Origin: CALJFL01 sp964590005
GTDB taxonomy: Bacteria; Pseudomonadota; Gammaproteobacteria; Pseudomonadales; Halieaceae
NCBI GenBank assembly: GCA_964590005.1
Contig: CAZPVJ010000161.1
Coordinates: forward strand, 1 to 64,000
Reading direction: 5' to 3'
DNA: 64,000 bases
The first letter of the stretch is position 1. Each line of letters starts with the position of its first letter. Under the pieces are notes generated by a model that was given only the letters and a program-made list of their open reading frames with translations, was not told where the DNA came from and did no database searches. Of the stretch, positions 42,977 through 53,200 are shown piece after piece. The position numbers and the translations under genes are program-made.

Positions 42977-45356
42977 TCTGCGTACAAACCTGGATGCAGA
43001 AGACGGGCGCCTACGCCCCTGGCTGGCGGGGCTGCTCCTAAAGATTCGACTGCCGCTGATGCTGCTGTTTGCCGGCCTCACGCTGTTCTTTGGCTGGCAG
43101 ATGTCGCAGCTTCGCCCGGATGCCAGCTTCGAGAAAATGATTCCGGTTTCTCATCCGTTCATTATCAATTACCTGGAAAACCGGGACGATCTCAAGGGGC
43201 TCGGTAACTCTGTCAGGATTATCATCGAGACTACCGAGGGCGATATATTCACGCCCGAGTTCCAGAGCCTGCTTCGCGAAATTACTGACGAAGTCTTCTA
43301 CATAAAAGGCGTAGACCGCTCGGCGCTGCAATCGCTCTGGACGCCATCTGTCCGCTGGCAGGAAGTCACCGAAGAGGGCTTTGTCGGTGGTGCCGTTGTG
43401 CCCGACGACTACGACGATACACCGCGCGCGGTGGAGAAGCTTCGGGAAAACGTACTTAAATCCGGACAGGTAGGGCGATTGGTTGCCAACAATTTCAAGT
43501 CGGCCATTATCCTCGCCCAGCTGACCGAGTCCGACCCCGAAACCGGTGAACGCCTGGACTACCAGGCACTGTCCAGCGATCTCGAAGCGTTGGTACGCGA
43601 CAAATACCAGAACGACACTATCAAGATTCATATTACCGGCTTTGCCAAGCTGGTCGGCGATCTCATTGATGGAGCCACCCTGGTGGGTCTGTTCTTCCTG
43701 ATAGCCCTGGTTATCACCGCGGTGCTGCTCTTCGTTTACGCGCGCTGTGTACGACTGATGGCCAGTGCCCTGATCTGTTCCGTCATTGCAGTGGTCTGGC
43801 AGCTGGGACTGTTGCGCACCTTGGGTATGGGTTTGGACCCCTATTCGATGCTGGTTCCGTTCCTGGTGTTCGCGGTGGGTATCAGCCATGCTTCGCAGAT
43901 CATCAATCGGTTTGGCTTATATGCGGCTCAAGGGGCCCCGCGTGATGAAGCGGCGCAGCTCACGTTTATCAAGATATCCAAGCCGGGGTTCATAGCGCTG
44001 GTCAGTGACGGCGTAGGGTTTTTTACCCTCAGCGTTATCGACATTCCGGTCATTCAGGAGTTGGCGATAGTCGCCAGCACCGGTATCGCCGTACTGATCG
44101 CCACTAACCTGATCCTGTTGCCCCTGTTACTGTCACTCACGGGCATTAGCGCTGGCGGCGCCCGGCATCGCCAGGAGCGGGATGCCAAACCGCAACCGCT
44201 TTGGCAGCTGATTTCAGGTGTGACCAAGCGTGCACCGGCGATGACCATACTTATTGTCTCGGCGGGTCTTTTTGGGCTGGGTCTTTACGGTGGCCAATTC
44301 CAGAAAATAGGGGACCTGGATGCAGGCGCTCCCGAGTTACGCGCGGATTCGCGCTACAACCTGGACAACGCATTTCTCACTGAAAATTACTCGACCAGCA
44401 CCGATGTTCTCGTCGTCATGGCACAGACCGGTGAGCAGCAGTGCGGCAGTTATGGATTTATCGATGCGATAGATTACTTCCAGGGGTATATGGGAGCGGT
44501 ACCCGGAGTTCAGTCCTCCACGTCACTGGCAGATGTTTCCAAGCTGGTGATTATGGGAATGAACGAGGGTAACCCGAAGTGGCATGACGTCAGCCGCAAC
44601 CAGCTGATCCTCAATAACTCCCTGAGTCGGGCACCAAGTGGGCTTCGTAACACGGATTGTTCAATGGCGCCGGTAATCTTTTTCCTCGATGACCACAAGG
44701 CAGACACGCTCAATGGCGTCGTGGAGGCGGTGGCCAATTTTGAGGAGGAGTTTCCCACCGACGCGGTAGAGCTAAAACTGGCAGCCGGTAATGCCGGTAT
44801 CGAGGCAGCCACCAATATCGTGATAGAGCAGGCCCAGACCAAGATGCTGCTGTGGGTCTACGGCGTTGTGATTCTGCTTTGCCTGCTGACATTCCGCTCG
44901 GTACGGGTGACCTTGTGCATCATTCTACCCTTGATGTTGACCTCGGCTTTAGGTCAGGCGCTCATGGCAGGATTGGGAATAGGCGTGAAGGTTGCGACAC
45001 TCCCGGTAATCGCCCTGGGCGTCGGTATCGGCGTGGACTATGGCATTTATATCTATACAGCCCTCGAGTCCAATCGTCGGCGAGGTGATACGCTGCGCCG
45101 TGCCTACCTGTTGGCCCTGATGTCCAGTGGCAGTGCAGTAGCATTTACCGGAGTCACCCTGGCGATTGGCGTGGGTACCTGGATATTCTCACCGATTAAG
45201 TTCCAGGCCGATATGGGCCTGATGCTGACCTTCATGTTCTTCTGGAATATGGTGGGGGCGTTGCTGTTGTTGCCGGCGCTGGCCTGGTTATTCTATGACA
45301 GGAGCCACGGTGATGCGGCAATAGAGGAAGCTGAGAAAGCGGCCCAGGTTACCTGA
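42969..45356 (+). CDS. RND/MMPL-family exporter
   Basis: A 795-residue membrane transporter with two halves, each made of a large periplasmic domain followed by about five helices (for example LVGLFFLIALVITAVLLFVY and LGVGIGVDYGIYIYTALESN). GIGVDYG carries the aspartate typical of the MMPL/HpnN-like branch that moves lipids or other hydrophobic molecules. GTG at 42969 lies 7 bases after AAGGAG and overlaps the YCF48 gene; the TTG at 42963 is less likely. The pair is probably a coupled envelope export system. Substrate unknown. Confidence 0.92.
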   Translation: MSDLRTNLDAEDGRLRPWLAGLLLKIRLPLMLLFAGLTLFFGWQMSQLRPDASFEKMIPVSHPFIINYLENRDDLKGLGNSVRIIIETTEGDIFTPEFQSLLREITDEVFYIKGVDRSALQSLWTPSVRWQEVTEEGFVGGAVVPDDYDDTPRAVEKLRENVLKSGQVGRLVANNFKSAIILAQLTESDPETGERLDYQALSSDLEALVRDKYQNDTIKIHITGFAKLVGDLIDGATLVGLFFLIALVITAVLLFVYARCVRLMASALICSVIAVVWQLGLLRTLGMGLDPYSMLVPFLVFAVGISHASQIINRFGLYAAQGAPRDEAAQLTFIKISKPGFIALVSDGVGFFTLSVIDIPVIQELAIVASTGIAVLIATNLILLPLLLSLTGISAGGARHRQERDAKPQPLWQLISGVTKRAPAMTILIVSAGLFGLGLYGGQFQKIGDLDAGAPELRADSRYNLDNAFLTENYSTSTDVLVVMAQTGEQQCGSYGFIDAIDYFQGYMGAVPGVQSSTSLADVSKLVIMGMNEGNPKWHDVSRNQLILNNSLSRAPSGLRNTDCSMAPVIFFLDDHKADTLNGVVEAVANFEEEFPTDAVELKLAAGNAGIEAATNIVIEQAQTKMLLWVYGVVILLCLLTFRSVRVTLCIILPLMLTSALGQALMAGLGIGVKVATLPVIALGVGIGVDYGIYIYTALESNRRRGDTLRRAYLLALMSSGSAVAFTGVTLAIGVGTWIFSPIKFQADMGLMLTFMFFWNMVGALLLLPALAWLFYDRSHGDAAIEEAEKAAQVT

Positions 45357-45370
45357 GCCGCTGCCATCTC

Positions 45371-45799
45371 TTAGCAGAGGCCGACGACTTCCGCATAGGT
45401 CAGTCGAAGCGCCATCACCACACCGTTAAAGTACTCGACTTCAGAGGCGGCGACCTGGCCGTCTGAAACCAGCACTTCCATCAGTCCGTGGACAATACTC
45501 TTGCGCTGCTCGATCGACAGTTTCGGTGCCAGGCGGGAAATGTATTTCTCAAGAGGTGCTGACTGGTAAAGATCCGTGGTGGCAACACTGTGTATGTCTT
45601 CTTCCGAGATATCCTCGTCAAGGTGTTCCTTGATAACGCTCTGCACCGCCGCCACTTCTGCTGGATGGGTGTAGCAATCCGCATCCGTCGCGCGCGCCAG
45701 TACCATGACCATCAGTTCCCGGTAGGCTTCCGCGTCGCCTTCGTTCTTGAAATTGTCTCCAAAAAGGCCTCGGATATAGCTCAGATCAATTGTTGCCAT
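45371..45799 (-). CDS. TerB-like protein
   Basis: A 142-residue helical acidic protein. Segments LMVMVLARATDADCYTHPAE and VHGLMEVLVSDGQVAASE match the two-fold TerB/DjlA-N-like repeat (helix, D.DG..... E). ATG at 45799 follows AGGAG and is preferred over the start nine codons upstream. The name TerB comes from tellurite resistance, but most single-domain members have no known role; tellurite resistance should not be assumed. It is convergent with the exporter gene. Confidence 0.8.
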   Translation of the reverse strand: MATIDLSYIRGLFGDNFKNEGDAEAYRELMVMVLARATDADCYTHPAEVAAVQSVIKEHLDEDISEEDIHSVATTDLYQSAPLEKYISRLAPKLSIEQRKSIVHGLMEVLVSDGQVAASEVEYFNGVVMALRLTYAEVVGLC

Positions 45800-45979
45800 C
45801 ACATTCTCCTTTGCTGACCCTTGCATTGTAGTCGAAGGTAGCGACAGTGGCTAAGTAGTATTTGCTGCAGAAAGTGGTGCGATATGAAATTACGTACTGC
45901 CAGTATTCCAGAGGTCGAACCACGCGCCTTACCCGGTGCCAATGTGCCTGGATAGTGGCAGCGGACTCAGATCATCTTC

Positions 45980-46387
45980 TCAGGCCAGGGCAAGGTCGCC
46001 CGCCCGGCGGCCTTTCCGCTTGCGACGTTCCTCGCCAGTTTGGAGTGCGTGCATTTCGGCCCGCAGCCCGTAAATGGCTCGTCTGTCTCCATCGTCCAGG
46101 CGGCGGTCCTCATGCCGCATGTACCCGCATTTGCAGGGCGTCATCGTGCAGCTGGCCAGGGGTAGCTTTGGGGCCTCGTGGGCCAGGAAGCGTTGCCCGA
46201 CTAATTCCTGGGCAGCGCCGCAGCAGGATTTGGGAAGCATGATAGACAATGATGAATAGCGAGAATACGACGGGCTCTGTGCTGCCTGCTTTTTGGGAGT
46301 TTTCCTGGATGGCTTGTCCGGCTTGCGCATCATCAGGTAGGCGCCGAAACCCAGGATGATAACGATCGCAATTAAGGCTACTTGCAT
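45980..46387 (-). CDS. Small membrane-anchored cysteine-rich protein
   Basis: A 135-residue protein: N-terminal membrane helix (VALIAIVIILGFGAYLMM), a basic linker (20-40), then a domain with Cys55/56, Cys80, Cys85, Cys87 and HEDRR (92-96) followed by DRR (101-103). The C-x4-C-x-C...H pattern could bind zinc or an iron-sulfur cluster. ATG at 46387 follows GGGAGGT at good spacing. I do not recognise a named family. It stands alone; 45800-45979 holds no other gene. Confidence 0.7.
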   Translation of the reverse strand: MQVALIAIVIILGFGAYLMMRKPDKPSRKTPKKQAAQSPSYSRYSSLSIMLPKSCCGAAQELVGQRFLAHEAPKLPLASCTMTPCKCGYMRHEDRRLDDGDRRAIYGLRAEMHALQTGEERRKRKGRRAGDLALA

Positions 46388-46587
46388 GACACACCTCCCT
46401 TGAAGACGGTGATTCTTATTTTTGCATCATCCAGCAGTGTACTCCCGTGATTTTTAATTCACAATCGGGCCCGTTATTCCATGTTGCCCGACACCGGGCA
46501 ATCCAGGGCGGCCTTGCCGGCAGCAGTCTATGGCCTACACTCAGGCACAGGGCAATATGCATCGTCGTCATCACAGGGGAGTAGCAC

Positions 46588-47394
46588 ATGGAAGCGGTTG
46601 GTCTGAGCATAGACGCAGGGATAGCCACGATTACGTTTAACAATCCTCCGAAGGGATTCCTGACGTCGGAGATGTTGATGACGCTGGGCCAGCACCTGGA
46701 CCAGATAGAGGGTGACGACAATGCGCGCGCTGTGATTCTCACCGGCGGCATGCCCGACGTTTTTATTCGCCACTTCGCTGTCGAGGAAATCCTTGCCATG
46801 TCGGAAGCCCTGCAAGCACAGCAGGCCAAGGGTTTGCCCACGCCACGCTTTTCCAGGGCGCCGCTTCGCGGCGTCTGGGAGCGTCTGGATAACTTTTCCA
46901 AGCCCACAATTGCCGCGATCAACGGAGTCTGCGGCGGCGGTGGCTGTGAGTTGGCCCTGTGTTGCGATATTCGTCTCGCCGGCCCCGGTGACTACCTGAT
47001 TGGGCAGATGGAAATACTGGTCGGCATATTACCGGGCGCGGGGGGGACCGTCCGATTAGCGCGTGCGGTGGGAACAGCCCGTGCGCTCGAATGGGTTCTG
47101 CGCGGCACTACGCTGGGCCCCAAGCAGGCCTTTGAACAGGGCCTCGTGCACCATTATATCGACGGTGATGTGCTGGCGGCAGCGAGGGATATCGCCGGGG
47201 AATTCCTGGATAAGCCACCGGCGGCATTGGCTTATATCAAGCGCGTAATGAGGTCTGGTTACGGTCGCTCCCTACAGGATGGTCTCGACGAAGAAAGTGA
47301 TCTCTTTGCGAGCCTGATCGCCGGTGACAGCCGTGCGCTCGAAATGATGCGGGATTATGTTGAAAGTGGACACCAACTACCTGAAGGAGGGTAG
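46588..47394 (+). CDS. Enoyl-CoA hydratase/isomerase family protein
   Basis: A 268-residue crotonase-fold protein. The oxyanion region GVCGGGGCELALCCDIRLAG and the second motif GQMEILVGILPGAGGTVRLAR retain both glutamates typical of hydratases. It acts on an acyl-CoA in beta-oxidation-like breakdown. AGGGGAG precedes ATG at 46588. It is a single gene, convergent with the PPOX-fold gene. The upstream gap holds no other gene. Substrate acyl-CoA unknown. Confidence 0.9.
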   Translation: MEAVGLSIDAGIATITFNNPPKGFLTSEMLMTLGQHLDQIEGDDNARAVILTGGMPDVFIRHFAVEEILAMSEALQAQQAKGLPTPRFSRAPLRGVWERLDNFSKPTIAAINGVCGGGGCELALCCDIRLAGPGDYLIGQMEILVGILPGAGGTVRLARAVGTARALEWVLRGTTLGPKQAFEQGLVHHYIDGDVLAAARDIAGEFLDKPPAALAYIKRVMRSGYGRSLQDGLDEESDLFASLIAGDSRALEMMRDYVESGHQLPEGG

Positions 47395-47409
47395 CCGGTG
47401 TCCTGACGC

Positions 47410-48003
47410 CTAGGCCATGTTTCGGGCTTTACGTTCTCGCTCCATGCGTTCGGTGTCGCTGGCCAGTCGCTCACCCAGTTCTTTTTCGTCGACAGTCCCC
47501 GCCATGTGCCGCTCTGCGAGGCCCGCGTTATACATAATGGCTTTAACCGGGGTAACCGCCAGAACGATGCGCATGGGCGAGTCGAGCAGGCTGTAGAAGG
47601 CCGCTTCGCCCTCCGGGTTACCGGGGTTCAGTTTGCGAGACAGCGCTGTGTACATCCACTGCTTGGTCTCGTCGTCTTCGAAAAATTCACCGGTGCCTTT
47701 GAAGGTGATCGCACCGGTTGGCATATCAGGGTCACTGCCCTCGGGGTAGCTCGCACTGCTGACATTAACCGAAACCCGATTGTCGCGGCGTATTGCCGCG
47801 GCGCGATGGCGTTGTGCAGTGAAGGTCAACCAGATTTTGCCATCATGCCAGACAAAAGCATGGGTGACGCCTACGGGCCAGCCGTCCTTAGTGGCCCACA
47901 TCAACACGCACTCGACCGCGTTGGTCATCAGCTGTTCGGTTTCTTCCTCGGTGAAAGGGTAGATCGATACCATTTCGTGGTCTTTGGTTTGTACTTTTGC
48001 CAT
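47410..48003 (-). CDS. Pyridoxamine-5'-phosphate-oxidase-fold (split-barrel flavin) protein
   Basis: A 197-residue split-barrel protein: PVGVTHAFVWHDGKIWLTFTA, RRDNRVSVNVSS, GAITFKGTGEFFED and a C-terminal helical tail. Members bind FMN or F420 or heme; this one probably binds FMN or a related cofactor and acts as a small reductase. It is convergent with the enoyl-CoA hydratase gene and upstream on the same strand as nothing but an unknown gene at 48103. Substrate unknown. Confidence 0.85.
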   Translation of the reverse strand: MAKVQTKDHEMVSIYPFTEEETEQLMTNAVECVLMWATKDGWPVGVTHAFVWHDGKIWLTFTAQRHRAAAIRRDNRVSVNVSSASYPEGSDPDMPTGAITFKGTGEFFEDDETKQWMYTALSRKLNPGNPEGEAAFYSLLDSPMRIVLAVTPVKAIMYNAGLAERHMAGTVDEKELGERLASDTERMERERKARNMA

Positions 48004-48102
48004 GCGACTTGTCTCCAGTTAAGTGCGCGCTAAGTGTAGATTAACTTTGGTGGCTCTGCACCTAAGTGTCATTCATCGGCCGACTGTTCCTTCTTACGAG
48101 GA

Positions 48103-48804
48103 TCAGTTTAGTTGCTGTCGGAGCTGCGACCACTGCGCCGGCTCTATCTTCCGCAGTAGTCTCGCCTCCTCGAGGTAGGTGTTTCGTTCTGCCCAATTCA
48201 GGCGTAGACGCCTGAGCGTGTTCATCAATACCCGGTCAGCGACCGGCGGCAGTAGCGCGGGGCCGGCGACAGTCACGATATGATGCCATTCGAGTAAGTG
48301 GCCCTTCAGGTGGAACAGGTCCATGGTTGGCGACAAGGTATAGGCTTTGACCTCGTTTTCTCTCCCGTCAATGCCGGAGATCGAACGCAGTGCGACACCA
48401 CGAATATTCTCAGCGGGTGACACGGCCGCCACGAGCTGGTTGTAGAACCGGCGACGTCTCAAGCCAAAGTCAAAGCTAGCCTGTCCGCGGCGGGCCTGGG
48501 AGATGGCGTGCGGAAGCGGACCGTCAACTGCTTCCGACCACCCGCCAAGAAAGGCCGGGTACCAGGGCTGAGAAACCAGCGAATTCGCCCGAAAGAATAC
48601 CTCGGCCATATCCACGAGTGTGTTTTCGCTGGCCCCCTCAATAGCGGATATTGTGTGGTAGGTGAATGTTGAGGCGGGCGAATACCATCTTTTCTCAACC
48701 GTGGGCGCGCCCGTAAACTCAGCTTCCCGACACCAGTCCAGCGCTATCGGCAGTACTTCATTGATTTCCCGGAATGCGCCGGAAATGTCCAGTTCGTTAT
48801 ACAA
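48103..48804 (-). CDS. Hypothetical protein
   Basis: A 233-residue soluble protein without signal peptide or membrane helix. It is rich in tryptophan and arginine with MDLFHLKGHLLEWHHIVTVAG near residues 167-187, a stretch with several histidines that could bind metal. I do not recognise the family. The TTG start at 48804 is supported by GAGGTAAT eight bases before it. The neighbouring gap to 49054 has no clear gene or strong hairpin. Confidence 0.6.
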   Translation of the reverse strand: MYNELDISGAFREINEVLPIALDWCREAEFTGAPTVEKRWYSPASTFTYHTISAIEGASENTLVDMAEVFFRANSLVSQPWYPAFLGGWSEAVDGPLPHAISQARRGQASFDFGLRRRRFYNQLVAAVSPAENIRGVALRSISGIDGRENEVKAYTLSPTMDLFHLKGHLLEWHHIVTVAGPALLPPVADRVLMNTLRRLRLNWAERNTYLEEARLLRKIEPAQWSQLRQQLN

Positions 48805-49054
48805 AGCGGTAGATTACCTCAGCTGGCTGATTGTCGTGATTTGCGTTGGTTTTTGCGCCGTAGCGTTTGCCCGGAGGCATGCTTGACCATAGGTAGTTGC
48901 TGCGTAGCAACAAAATGGTTTCCTGGGTTTCTGAAGAAATATTCACGATTATCCACAGTCGGCCTGTGGTATAAAGACGCCACCGGCAAACAGGTCTCGC
49001 CCGCCAGGGCCGGAAACTGAAATCTATTCGACGTCGGGCAGCTGCGGAAGTATT

Positions 49055-50266
49055 TTGGCATTAAACAAGAAGCAATTTCTCCTCTCTATCGTTCTGGTTC
49101 TGGGCGCGAGCCTGGTTACCTGGTTGCTGTACCTTAACAGGCCCCCATCTGTGGTGTCCGAACCGGTTATCAAGCCACTCACGGTGGATGTTGCCGTGGC
49201 AGCCAAAGATACCATTCGAATTCCCGTCATAGCGCAGGGCACTGTGACTCCCCTGCAATCGACCACCCTGCAGTCGGAGATCAAGGGCCGGGTCGTGGAG
49301 GTATCGGAGGCCTTCAATGTAGGCGGATTCGTCGACGCCGATGAAGTGTTGTTGCGCATCGACCCCCGTGATTACCAGACTAACCTGCTCAGGGCACAGG
49401 CCGCGGTGGAGTCCGCCGAGAGTAACCTTGCCCAGGAGCGGGGGCGAGCGGAGGTTGCGCTGCGCGAGTGGCAAAAACTGCCCAAGGGCAGCCAGCGAAG
49501 CCAGGAAGCCAAAGATCTCTACCTGCGCAAGCCGCAACTCGAGCAGGCGGAGGCACAGTTGCTGGCGGCTACCGCCGATTTAAATACAGCCCGGGATAAT
49601 CTCGAGCGTACGATTATACGAGCGCCCTACGCATCGCTGATTCGCGGCAAGCATATTGATCTTGGCCAATTTGTGGGCGCCGGCAGCCAGCTGGCGGAGG
49701 TGGTATCAGTGGACACCGCGGAGGTGCGCCTGCCCATACCGCAGAGCAAGCTGGAGTATCTGGATTTGCCTGGCTTGCAAGGCTATGACCAGGCTGTGCC
49801 CATCGACCTTTCCACCGAGGTTGCCGGTAAGGCCAACCATTGGCAGGCCACTCTGCATCGTACTGAGGGAGTGTTTGATGAGCGCTCGCGGGTACTTTTT
49901 ACTGTCGCGCGGATTAATGATCCCTACGGACTGCATCGTGAGGACGCGCAGCCATTGCGTATTGGTACATTTGTGAAGGCGACGATCCAGGGAAAAGCCA
50001 TACCCGGCCTGGTCGCCCTGCCGCGGTATGTGTTGCGCGCAGGTAATAAACTGTGGGTTATCGATGCCGATAAGCGGCTGCGCAACCGCGAGGTGTCGGT
50101 GCTCAAGACCGGCGGCGAGATTATTTACGTTGAATCTGGCCTGGAGGAGGGTGATCTCGTCTCTCTTACCACCGTCGATGGCAGCCTCAATGGTGCAGAG
50201 GTTGATGTGGTATCCCGGGTTTCCACGGACATTTACAAGCGCCAACCCTCGGTGGCAGCGCGGTGA
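49055..50266 (+). CDS. RND efflux periplasmic adaptor (membrane fusion protein)
   Basis: A 403-residue adaptor: N-terminal anchor LLSIVLVLGASLVTWLLYL, lipoyl-like half GRVVEVSEAFNVGGFVDADE, a helical hairpin region (VESAESNLAQERGRAEVALRE partly) and APYASLIRGKHIDLGQFVGA. The start is a TTG after GCGGAAG; no in-frame ATG is better placed. It overlaps the permease start by four bases (GTGA). It resembles the adaptor at 34454 in layout but is clearly a different copy. No outer-membrane channel gene is near. Confidence 0.92.
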   Translation: MALNKKQFLLSIVLVLGASLVTWLLYLNRPPSVVSEPVIKPLTVDVAVAAKDTIRIPVIAQGTVTPLQSTTLQSEIKGRVVEVSEAFNVGGFVDADEVLLRIDPRDYQTNLLRAQAAVESAESNLAQERGRAEVALREWQKLPKGSQRSQEAKDLYLRKPQLEQAEAQLLAATADLNTARDNLERTIIRAPYASLIRGKHIDLGQFVGAGSQLAEVVSVDTAEVRLPIPQSKLEYLDLPGLQGYDQAVPIDLSTEVAGKANHWQATLHRTEGVFDERSRVLFTVARINDPYGLHREDAQPLRIGTFVKATIQGKAIPGLVALPRYVLRAGNKLWVIDADKRLRNREVSVLKTGGEIIYVESGLEEGDLVSLTTVDGSLNGAEVDVVSRVSTDIYKRQPSVAAR

Positions 50267-53200
50267 CAGACCCCGTACCCACCGGCATTATTGCCTGGTT
50301 TGCCCGGAATCCGGTTGCCGCTAACCTGCTGATGGCATTCATAATGATTGTTGGCCTGGGGTCAGCTTTCAACATCCAGCGCGCCATTTTCCCCTCGATC
50401 GATATCGAGATTATTTTTGTGACCGTTGCCTACCCTGGAGCTGCGCCGGAGGAAGTCGAAAAGGGCGTGGTCATGCGCATCGAAGAGGCCATCAAGGACG
50501 TCGACGGTATTGAACGTATCGAATCCGACGCGTTCGAGTCTCACGCCCGGATAATGATTGAGCCGCTGGACGGTACCGACCTGGGTAAGCTGACCGACGA
50601 AGTGCGTAACAAGATCGACGGCATCCAGCATTTTCCCGACGGGGTTGAGAAGGCCATCGTAACCCAACCCGAACTTCGCTTTCCCGCCTTATCCATACAG
50701 GTTTCAGGGGATCTCGATGAACGCTCGATGAAGTCACTGGCAGATGAAATCCGGCGAGAGCTGGTAGCCAAGCCGGAAGTATCCGCCGCCGACGTGGTGG
50801 GCGCCCGGGAATACGAGATTGCCATTGAGATACCGGAGGAGCGATTGCGCGAATACCACCTGACGCTTGAGGCGGTGGCGCGGCAAATATCTGCATCTTC
50901 CCTGGACCTGCCGGGTGGGTCTGTTCGTACCGAGGCCGGGGACATCATGTTGCGTACGGTGGGTCAGGCTTATGTGCAACAGGATTTCGAGTCCATTGTG
51001 TTGCGTACATTTCCGGATGGCACCCGTTTACTCCTGTCCGACATTGCCACCGTCAATGATGGATTCGTAGACGGCAGCGGGTTCGCGTCGTTTGACGGGA
51101 AGTATTCCCTTGGTATCAATATCTATGCCTCCGGCAGCCAGGATGTGGTGACTACCGCAGATGCAGCCAAGGCTTATGTTGAGGAGAAGCGCGCCACACT
51201 CGCCGACGGCATAAAACTCGATGTCTGGCTGGATTTGACCTATTACCTGCATGATCGGTTGGGCATGATGATGCGCAACCTGGCAATGGGCGCCCTGTTG
51301 GTATTCATCATTCTCGCCCTGTTCCTTGAGATCAAACTGGCCTTCTGGGTGATGCTGGGTATACCCGTCTGCTTCCTGGGCGCTATGGCACTGATCAACA
51401 CGCCGTACATCGCGGCGAGCCTGAATATGATCAGCATCTTTGGCTTTATCCTGGTGCTGGGAATCGTGGTCGACGATGCGATCATTATGGGAGAGAGCGC
51501 GTACAGCGAAGTTGAGGCGAAGGGCCACACTGTCGACAATGTCATTAAGGGGGTTTATCGGGTGAGTACACCCGCGACCTTTGGTGTTCTCACGACCATA
51601 GTGGCCTTCTCCCCGACATTGTTTATTGAAGGGCCCATGTCCGCCTTCCCCGAGGCTTGTGGCTGGGTGGTGATTCTATGCCTTGCCTTTTCCCTGGTTG
51701 AGTCAAAGTGGATTTTGCCCGCCCACCTGGCGCATACAAAACCCACGCGCAACCAACTGCTGCTCAAGATCGACCATGTGCAGGAGGGGGTCAACGACGT
51801 GATGCGCTACTTCGTCACTTACCGTTACATACCCTTCGTCAAGCGATGCGTTCGCAATCGCTATCTTACGCTGGCGCTGTTTCTGTCGGTGCTGATTCTC
51901 TGTGGCGGCCTGGTGCTGGGAGGCGTGGTACGCACGATAATAGCGCCGGATGTACCGGGTGAGTTTATACAGGCCGAGGTCCGCATGGTGCAGGGCACCC
52001 CGGAGGCGCGTACGCAGGAAGTAATTAGCTCTATGGTGGCGGCGCTGTTCCAGGTAGAGAAAGACTATCAACAGGAGTCGGGAGCTGATGAGCGGCTTAT
52101 AGAGCATGTCGGGCTGTACGGTTTCGAACGCATCAACGGAATGATGACCGTCGAGCTTACCAAGGAAGACCAGCGGGGAATTGCCACAACCGAGATCTCG
52201 CGCCGTTGGCGCGAGGCGATTGGCACCGTACACGGTGCCGAGATTCTCTCGGTGATCAACGCAGACGGACCCAAGTTTGGCCCTGCTATCGCTTTCGACC
52301 TCAAGCACAGCAATTTCGACACCTTGCGTGCGGCTTCCAACGAACTTCAGGCCGCCTTGTATCACTACGATGGTCTCTATGACATCCGCAACGGTGCTAG
52401 TGATACCGCGGACGAATTTCATCTCGATATTTTGCCGGAGGCTGAGTCGCTGGGCCTGACGCGCTTTGATCTTGGCAACCAGGTCAGGCATGCCTTCTAC
52501 GGCGCCGAGGCGCAGCGCGTCCAGCGTGGTTTTGATGAAGTGAAGGTGATGGTGCGCTATCCCCAGGCCGACCGCGAAAGTGTTGCCAGCCTTAACGACA
52601 TGTTTATAAGAACGCCGGAAGGAGACGAGGTACCTATCGCCTCGGTGGCCAGCGTCGATATTCGGCAGGGGCTGTTAAAGGCGACCCGTATCAATTTCCA
52701 GAGAGCCGCGGAAATCACGGCGGAAGTAGATAAAGCCCGCACCGAGCCGCGCCGGGTCATGGATGATGTAAAGGAGAACGTACTGCCTGGCCTTCTGGAA
52801 AAGTATCCCGGCCTGACCTACGCCGTTTCCGGACTTGCCGATGAGGAAGAGGCAGCCGTACGCAGTATGATCATCGGCTTCAGCCTTGCCATTCTGGGGA
52901 TTTACGCCTTGCTGGCCATTCCTACCCGGTCTTATCTGCAGCCACTAATCATCATGGGGGTTATTCCCTTCGGGATCATTGGTGCTGTGGTCGGCCATTG
53001 GCTACTTGGCTTGCCGATGAGCATGATGTCCATGATGGGTGTCATCGCCCTCAGCGGGGTCGTGGTCAATGACAGCTTGATCCTCGTTGATTATGTCAAC
53101 AAGCGTGTTGCCAGTGGTGAGTCGACCTCCAACGCGGTGATGGAAGCCGGCACCCGTCGTTTTCGCGCCATATTGTTGACCTCACTGACCACCTTCTTCG

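Noticed and set aside
43038..43889. A long minus-strand frame rich in Gln and His inside the RND/MMPL exporter
   Set aside because: Low-complexity composition and full overlap with a well-supported membrane protein mark it as an antisense shadow.
45371..45799. Tellurite-resistance function for the TerB-like protein
   Set aside because: No other ter genes are near, and single TerB-like proteins are widespread without this role.
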